Assembly (NCBI RefSeq): GCF_916618955.1
Contig: NZ_OU745390.1
Span: 620,001 to 684,000, forward strand
Direction: 5' to 3'
Source: Pseudomonas sp. Marseille-Q3773
GTDB taxonomy: Bacteria > Pseudomonadota > Gammaproteobacteria > Pseudomonadales > Pseudomonadaceae
DNA length: 64,000 nt
Shown: in pieces, positions 59,562 to 64,000 of the stretch
Position numbering within the stretch: position 1 is the stretch's first letter
Layout: every line of letters starts with the position of its first letter
Translations under genes and position numbers: made by a program
The notes under the pieces: model-generated
The model's input: only the letters and a program-made list of their open reading frames with translations
What the model was told of the DNA's origin: nothing
Database searches by the model: none

Positions 59562-60914
59562 TCACCGGTTTTCAGTGAAATCGATCACGAATCGCGTCCA
59601 TCCGTCCGCACACTCCGCTCTGATGTATCCGCCATGGGCCTGCACGATCGACCGGGTAATCGCCAGCCCCAACCCCGCATGCTCGCTACTGCCTTCGCGC
59701 CGCGCCGGGTCCACCCGGTAGAAGCGATCGAACAGGCGCGGTAATGCTGCCGGGTCGATGGCCCCACCGGTATTGGCCACGCAAAGCGTCGGCCCAGGCG
59801 CCAGCGTCACCCGTATCTGCCCACCCGCCGGGGTAAAGCGCAGGGCATTGTCGAGCAGGTTGGACAGCGCCCGGCGCAGCATGTGCCGGTCGCCCTGCAG
59901 CCGGGCCTCACCCGCGCGCGACATCTGCACGTTGCTGTCCTCGGCCAGCGGGGCGTAGTACTCCAGCAGCGCATCCACTTCCTCATGCAGCACCAGCGGC
60001 GTTTGCCCCGGCATCAGCAGGCCATGGTCGGCCTTGGCCAGGAACAGCATGTCGTTGACCATCTGCGCCATCCGTTGCAGTTCCTCCAGGTTGCCATGCA
60101 GCGCTTCACGATATTCCTCGAGGCTGCGCGGGCGGGTGAGGGTGACTTGGGTATGGGTCAGCAGGTTGGACAGCGGCGTGCGCAGCTCGTGGGCAATGTC
60201 GGCAGAAAACGCTGACAGGCGCTGGAAGGCATTGTCCAGGCGCTGCAGCATGGCGTTCATGGCCGTGGCCAGCTCGGCCAGTTCCTCGGGCATCTGCGCC
60301 ACCGGCAGGCGGGTGGTCAGCGACCGCGCCGACACGCCGGCGGCCACCTGGCCCATCTGCCGCAACGGGCGCAGCCCGCGGCGTGCGGCCCAGGCACCGA
60401 GCAGTGCCGTAGCCAGTGCCGACAGACCGACCGTCAGCCAGATCAGGCGCTGCATGCCCTGCAGGAAGTGCTGGTGGTGGGTGATGTCGAGGTACAGGGT
60501 CAGCTGTGGCGATTGCGCAGCGCCTGGTACCAGGTGCACGGCCAGGCTGCGGTAGTCCGTGCCTTGTTCATGCAGGGTCGCCAGCCCGTCGGGCAGCGGT
60601 GCCTGGGGCAGGCTGCTGCGGCTTTCGAACCAGGTGACTCGGTCGCTGCCACTGATGCGCAGGGCCAGGTCGGCCTGGTGGCCCAGTTCATCGCGCAGGG
60701 CGGGCAGGCGCGCCTGCAGCTCGGCCGGGGTGGTGATGCCGGCCAGCTGGGTGCGGAACAGCGACAGGCGCGAGTCCAGCAGTTGCTGGTCCAGTTCGAC
60801 GAAGTGCTGCGCGCTGGCCCGGCTGAAGATCAGGCCAGCGCCGAGCGAGACGGCGGCCGTGCAGGCGGCGAACAGCAGGGCCAGGCGGCTGCCGAGGGAC
60901 ACCCGGCGCATCAT
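59562..60914 (-). CDS. Sensor histidine kinase (OmpR-partner type)
   Basis: The 450-residue kinase has two membrane helices (about 10-30 and 160-180) flanking a periplasmic domain of about 125 residues, then HAMP (near 185-235). The phospho-His is in [16 protein letters not shown] near 247. The ATPase domain has NLLDNALRF, the [26 protein letters not shown] region and a C-terminal Gly box. It resembles heavy-metal-sensing CusS/CzcS-type kinases, but no metal transporter lies nearby, so the signal is unknown. ATG 60914 overlaps the regulator stop by four bases (ATGA). Confidence 0.9.
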   Translation of the reverse strand: MMRRVSLGSRLALLFAACTAAVSLGAGLIFSRASAQHFVELDQQLLDSRLSLFRTQLAGITTPAELQARLPALRDELGHQADLALRISGSDRVTWFESRSSLPQAPLPDGLATLHEQGTDYRSLAVHLVPGAAQSPQLTLYLDITHHQHFLQGMQRLIWLTVGLSALATALLGAWAARRGLRPLRQMGQVAAGVSARSLTTRLPVAQMPEELAELATAMNAMLQRLDNAFQRLSAFSADIAHELRTPLSNLLTHTQVTLTRPRSLEEYREALHGNLEELQRMAQMVNDMLFLAKADHGLLMPGQTPLVLHEEVDALLEYYAPLAEDSNVQMSRAGEARLQGDRHMLRRALSNLLDNALRFTPAGGQIRVTLAPGPTLCVANTGGAIDPAALPRLFDRFYRVDPARREGSSEHAGLGLAITRSIVQAHGGYIRAECADGWTRFVIDFTENR

Positions 60915-61591
60915 GCCTCGCGCTCTTCGAGGACGTAGCCCATGCCGCGCACGGTGTGAATCAGCTTGTTCGGGTGCGGGTCGTCGATCTTCAGGCGCAG
61001 GCGGCGGATGGCTACCTCGATCACATTGGTGTCGCTGTCGAAATTCATGTCCCACACCTGCGAGGCGATCAGCGATTTGGGCAGCACCTCGCCCTGGCGG
61101 CGCAGCAGCAATTCGAGCAGGGCGAACTCCTTGGCGGTCAGGTCGATGCGCTGGCCGGCGCGCTCGGCGCGGCGACGGATCAGGTCCAGGCGCAGGTCGG
61201 CCAGGCTCAGGGTGGTGTCCTGGCTGGGGCTGCTGCCCCGGCGCAACAGGCTGCGCACCCGTGCCAGCAGTTCGGAGAAGGCGAACGGCTTGACCAGGTA
61301 ATCATCGGCGCCCAGCTCCAGCCCGTGTACCCGGTCTTCGACGGCGTCGCGAGCGGTGAGGAACAGCACCGGTGTATCCAGGCCGGCCTGGCGCACGGCC
61401 TGAAGTATCTGCCAGCCATCCCGCCCGGGCAGCATCACGTCGAGGATCAGCAGGTCGTGGTCGCCGGTCAGGGCCAGGAACTGGCCGGTCTCGCCATCAG
61501 TGGCCAGTTCGGTGGCGAAGCCGGCTTCGTTCAGGCCCTGGCTCAGGTACTGGCCGGTGCGGGCCTGGTCTTCGACAATCAGCAGTTTCAT
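60911..61591 (-). CDS. OmpR-family response regulator
   Basis: The 226-residue regulator has a receiver domain with the acidic pair in LLIVEDQ, phospho-acceptor Asp51 in [14 protein letters not shown] and Lys in YLVKPFAF. A winged-helix DNA-binding domain follows ([38 protein letters not shown]). ATG 61591 gives the standard start MKLLIVEDQ. It is CusR-like and translationally coupled to the kinase gene. Confidence 0.92.
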   Translation of the reverse strand: MKLLIVEDQARTGQYLSQGLNEAGFATELATDGETGQFLALTGDHDLLILDVMLPGRDGWQILQAVRQAGLDTPVLFLTARDAVEDRVHGLELGADDYLVKPFAFSELLARVRSLLRRGSSPSQDTTLSLADLRLDLIRRRAERAGQRIDLTAKEFALLELLLRRQGEVLPKSLIASQVWDMNFDSDTNVIEVAIRRLRLKIDDPHPNKLIHTVRGMGYVLEEREA

Positions 61592-61625
61592 TGGGTGAAC
61601 TGACTCCAGCAAGCAGCGCAAAGCC

Positions 61626-61714
61626 CTGTGGGAGCGGGTTTGCCCGCGAAGAATTCGACACGGTGCATGGCACCGGCTTTGCCGGTGTTCGCGGGTGAAT
61701 CCGCTCCTACTGGG
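61626..61714. repeat. BIME, right of the two-component operon
   Basis: It shares the layout of the element at 59455-59541: a CTGTGGGAGCGGGTTTGCCC arm, a GGTGCATGGCACCGGC-type spacer and an inverted GGGTGAATCCGCTCCTAC arm. The two copies thus flank the regulator-kinase operon. Confidence 0.88.
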
Positions 61715-61855
61715 ACCGGGTGATGCTGAGATGATACGTGACGATGCACCCGCTTGCCCCAAACTGACGAAGATGTAATCCCGCTGACTTGCGCTGCAAG
61801 GCGGCGCGCAAAACCGGTAGACTAGGCGCAATTTCGAACCTTCAGGTCAGTTTCC

Positions 61856-62686
61856 ATGCATCCCGCTGCCGAACATTCCCCGCTGGGCAAGTCCAGCGAA
61901 TACATCGCCACCTATTCCCCGCAGTTGCTGTTCCCGATCCCGCGCACCGCGAAGTGGGCCGAACTGGGGGTCACTGCCCAGACCTTGCCCTGGCAGGGCG
62001 TGGATTACTGGAACTGCTTCGAGCTGAGCTGGCTGCTGCCCTCTGGCAAGCCGGTAGTGGCGATCGGCGAGTTCGCCATCCCGGCCGATTCGCCGAACAT
62101 CATCGAGTCCAAGTCGTTCAAGCTGTACCTGAATTCGCTGAACCAGACCGTGTTCGCGTCGTCTGGTGAGCTTCAGGCCTGCCTGGAGAAAGACCTGTCC
62201 GCCGCTGCCGGCAAGCCGGTTGGCGTGAAGGTGCGCAGCCTGGCCGAAGTCGAGGCGCAGGGTGTGGTGGCCCTGCCGGGTCAGTGCATCGATGCACTGG
62301 ACGTTGCCATCAGCAACTACCAGCAGCCGCAGCCCGAACTGCTGCGTTGCAGCCCTGACCAGGTGGTGGCGGAAACCCTGCATAGCCACCTGCTGAAATC
62401 CAACTGCCCGGTCACCGGCCAGCCGGACTGGGGCAGCGTGGTGGTCGAGTACAAGGGCAGGGCGCTGGACCCTGCCAGCCTGCTGACCTACCTGATCAGC
62501 TTCCGCCAGCATGCCGACTTCCATGAGCAGTGCGTGGAGCGGATCTACCTGGATTTGAAGAACCTGCTGCAGCCGGAGTATCTGACGGTGTATGCGCGCT
62601 ATGTGCGCCGCGGTGGGCTGGATATCAACCCGTACCGCAGCACCCGCGCGATCAGCCCGCAGAACCAGCGTCTGGTTCGTCAGTAA
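61856..62686 (+). CDS. queF: NADPH-dependent preQ0 reductase QueF
   Basis: QueF reduces 7-cyano-7-deazaguanine to preQ1 in queuosine synthesis. The 276-residue product is the long two-domain (YqfR-type) form. It has the NADPH-binding QueF motif [11 protein letters not shown] near 82 and the catalytic Cys in [13 protein letters not shown] near 184. The late block [14 protein letters not shown] contributes the substrate-binding residues. No preQ1 riboswitch is evident in the leader. Confidence 0.96.
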   Translation: MHPAAEHSPLGKSSEYIATYSPQLLFPIPRTAKWAELGVTAQTLPWQGVDYWNCFELSWLLPSGKPVVAIGEFAIPADSPNIIESKSFKLYLNSLNQTVFASSGELQACLEKDLSAAAGKPVGVKVRSLAEVEAQGVVALPGQCIDALDVAISNYQQPQPELLRCSPDQVVAETLHSHLLKSNCPVTGQPDWGSVVVEYKGRALDPASLLTYLISFRQHADFHEQCVERIYLDLKNLLQPEYLTVYARYVRRGGLDINPYRSTRAISPQNQRLVRQ

Positions 62687-62691
62687 GGTAT

Positions 62692-62721
62692 CGGGGCCGC
62701 TTTTGCGGCCCCGTTTGTTTT
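62692..62721. terminator. Terminator between convergent queF and the DUF4404 gene
   Basis: CGGGGCCGC and GCGGCCCCG form a 9-base stem with a TTTT loop, followed on the plus strand by TTTGTTTT. On the minus strand the A-rich side gives a poorer tail, so it mainly serves queF. Confidence 0.85.
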
Positions 62722-62984
62722 CAGATGCCCATGCTGTGCAGCGAGTTGGCAATGCTGCGCAGGGTGGCGGTGAGGTCGGGGTGGTCGGCCTCGAAGCGCT
62801 CGATCGCCAGGTTCACGCCGTCCACCAGGTTGTTGTCTGGCGTGGTTTCTTCCAGTTTCAGTTGCGCCTCGATCTGGCGTGCTTCTTCATGTAGCGCAGC
62901 CAGCTCTTCGTCCGAAAGCGGCACGTTGCGGTCCAGTTGCTCGCGCAAGCTGTTCAGGCGCTCTTGCAATTCGCGGGCAGGCAT
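62721..62984 (-). CDS. DUF4404-family protein
   Basis: The 87-residue acidic protein starts MPARELQERLNSLREQLD and is helical throughout, probably two coiled segments (DEELAALHEEARQIEAQL; LVDGVNLAIERFEADH). The function is unknown. ATG 62984 follows GGAG. It is a small pseudomonad-conserved gene with no obvious partner. Confidence 0.8.
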   Translation of the reverse strand: MPARELQERLNSLREQLDRNVPLSDEELAALHEEARQIEAQLKLEETTPDNNLVDGVNLAIERFEADHPDLTATLRSIANSLHSMGI

Positions 62985-63106
62985 TGGCAGTTCTCCATCA
63001 ATGGCTTGGCAAGCCATGGACCTCAGCGAAGCGGCAAAGGTTCTGGCTTGTGTTCAGCGTAATCCACCTGCCGCAGCTTTGCATGATCCGGATCAACGCT
63101 GCTGTA

Positions 63107-63670
63107 TCAGGGTTTTTCGCCCTTGTGCCGACGCTGGGCGATATCCTGCAGGCAGGTGTCCAGCGCTTCGAGGTGGTCGATCACCGAATGCACGCCCATG
63201 CGGAACAGTTCCAGCGTCGCCTTGCCCCGGGCCAGGTCCTGCTGCTGCGCGGTCATGGCCTGCCATTGCCGTGAACTGTGGTCGCAGAACGGGCTGCAGG
63301 CGGCCAACCCCACCGTCCACAGTCCCGCATTGAGGCCAGACTGCAGCAGGCGCGGCTCGCCGCTCACCAGCACGCAGCCATCCAGGCACTCGCTCCGCAG
63401 TGTCATGAGTGCCTGCCAGCAGGCGTTCGGCGCCGGCCAGGGCGCGCCATCGAGCGTATGCCCCGGCAGCCAGTCGGGCAGGACATGGGCCAGGCGCTGG
63501 CTGTGGCTGGTGTCGAGCTCATCCAGCCAGATGCAAGGCACCTGGCGCTGGCGCAGGCTGGCGAGGGTGGCAAGTGCACCTGGGGCGGGCGACGGCGCGC
63601 CATTGGCAGTCTGCACCAGGCAGCCGCGCAAGCCGAACAGCACAGCGGTGAAGGCGGGTGCAGCATCCAT
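63107..63670 (-). CDS. Phosphonatase-like HAD protein lacking catalytic aspartates
   Basis: The 187-residue protein aligns with the phosphonoacetaldehyde hydrolase (PhnX) branch of the HAD superfamily: PAPNACWQAL matches the cap-core PAPWM block, GLNAGLWTVGL matches RNAGMWTVGV, and RMGVHSVIDHLEAL matches AGAHYVIDTLADL. Yet motif I reads LFGLRGCL where FDxxGT is expected, so the nucleophile Asp is Gly. The motif III/IV acidic loop (VGDTxSD) reads VSGEPRL. It is unlikely to be an active phosphatase. ATG 63670 is chosen over a TTG at 63685. Confidence 0.72.
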   Translation of the reverse strand: MDAAPAFTAVLFGLRGCLVQTANGAPSPAPGALATLASLRQRQVPCIWLDELDTSHSQRLAHVLPDWLPGHTLDGAPWPAPNACWQALMTLRSECLDGCVLVSGEPRLLQSGLNAGLWTVGLAACSPFCDHSSRQWQAMTAQQQDLARGKATLELFRMGVHSVIDHLEALDTCLQDIAQRRHKGEKP

Positions 63671-63868
63671 GGCAACGTCCCTCAAATACTCCGCAGGCTA
63701 TTGGGCGATTGTTACCGCCCTGTGACAGCGCGCACGGCGCAACCTTTGTTCACAAATTATTGAGCAACGCTGTGTAAAGCTGCTTATCAGCCCGCAAGCC
63801 TCTATACTGCCGCCGTACAGCAGCGCCCCGTTGCGCTTGCGGCCGAGAAATCCGATGGAGAAACACCT

Positions 63869-64000
63869 ATGCGTAGGATCGGTGCCAGTGTGATCGAACG
63901 AGTCACCCAGGCCTGTGTCTGTGCCAGCATGCTGCTGGCGCCCGTGGCAGCTACCCAGGCCGCCACCGAGGAAGATCCCTGGGAAGCGGTCAACCGCCCA
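63869..64000 (+). CDS. mlaA: MlaA/VacJ-family outer-membrane lipid-transport protein (5' end only)
   Basis: Only the first 44 codons are in the window. The product starts MRRIGASVIERVT, has a signal peptide ending near AATQA, and continues EEDPWEAVNRP, the DPWExxNR start of the MlaA/VacJ domain. MlaA removes misplaced phospholipids from the outer leaflet of the outer membrane. GGAG precedes the start. The cysteines near 17-19 lie before the hydrophobic core, not in a lipobox, so lipidation is uncertain. Confidence 0.85.
   Translation, partial: MRRIGASVIERVTQACVCASMLLAPVAATQAATEEDPWEAVNRP

Overview
The window is a 64-kb piece of chromosome from a fluorescent pseudomonad, most likely the Pseudomonas putida group. 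This rests on the high GC content, the codon bias, the many REP/BIME palindromes (core GCGGG-TTTACCCGC type), and a gene order I know from Pseudomonas (fadBA-topA-sulA-lexA-psrA-nagZ-mfd-gap-sthA-lolCDE-queF). No strain can be named from the sequence alone. Almost everything is core genome. There is no phage, integron, transposase gene, CRISPR array or obvious genomic island.

Layout. 0-3.6 kb: an ammonium transporter (amt) behind an NtrC-like dyad, a glutaredoxin-like protein, an M15 peptidase, a small unknown gene under a perfect LexA box, and an RluA-type pseudouridine synthase. 3.7-12.8 kb: an Aer-type aerotaxis receptor with a FliA promoter, a CPBP membrane protease, acnA, rlmM, a 0.8-kb composite repeat, tusA and pdxB. 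12.9-21.7 kb: a small hypothetical gene, an MsbA-like ABC exporter, a chemoreceptor, tRNA-Pro(CGG), a YgdI-type lipoprotein, moaB-moeA, a GT4 glycosyltransferase and a YegS-type lipid kinase. 21.6-31.4 kb: a NarL/NarX-type two-component pair, a degenerate Hpt-like protein divergent from cheV (FliA promoter), a MOSC protein, slt, the ABC-F ATPase uup, a universal stress protein and a small membrane protein. 31.4-42.9 kb: fadBA, topA, the SOS operon lexA-sulA, the fatty-acid sensor regulator psrA, an L,D-transpeptidase and nagZ. 42.9-55.5 kb: a SWIM/SNF2 helicase, a CsiV-like protein, mfd, a GAPDH with a long N-terminal extension, apbE, sthA and a glycerophosphodiester phosphodiesterase. 55.5-64 kb: a PilZ protein, lolCDE, an OmpR-type two-component operon flanked by BIMEs, queF, a DUF4404 protein, a phosphonatase-like HAD protein without its catalytic aspartates, and the start of mlaA.

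How the genes work together. Several circuits can be read from DNA sites. LexA boxes cover the lexA-sulA promoter and the small gene at 2355. PsrA palindromes overlap the psrA promoter, a few kilobases from its likely target fadBA. FliA (sigma-28) promoters with identical geometry precede the aer-type receptor and cheV. Envelope functions recur: lolCDE, slt, nagZ, the L,D-transpeptidase, csiV and mlaA. So do redox and central metabolism: acnA, gap, sthA and fadBA.

Most worth a second look: the inverted repeat with hexanucleotide arrays between rlmM and tusA, the unknown SOS gene at 2355, the pseudo-Hpt protein beside cheV, the pseudo-phosphonatase at 63107, and the dyad-rich leader of fadBA. 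I found no gene cluster that clearly represents a new multi-gene system.
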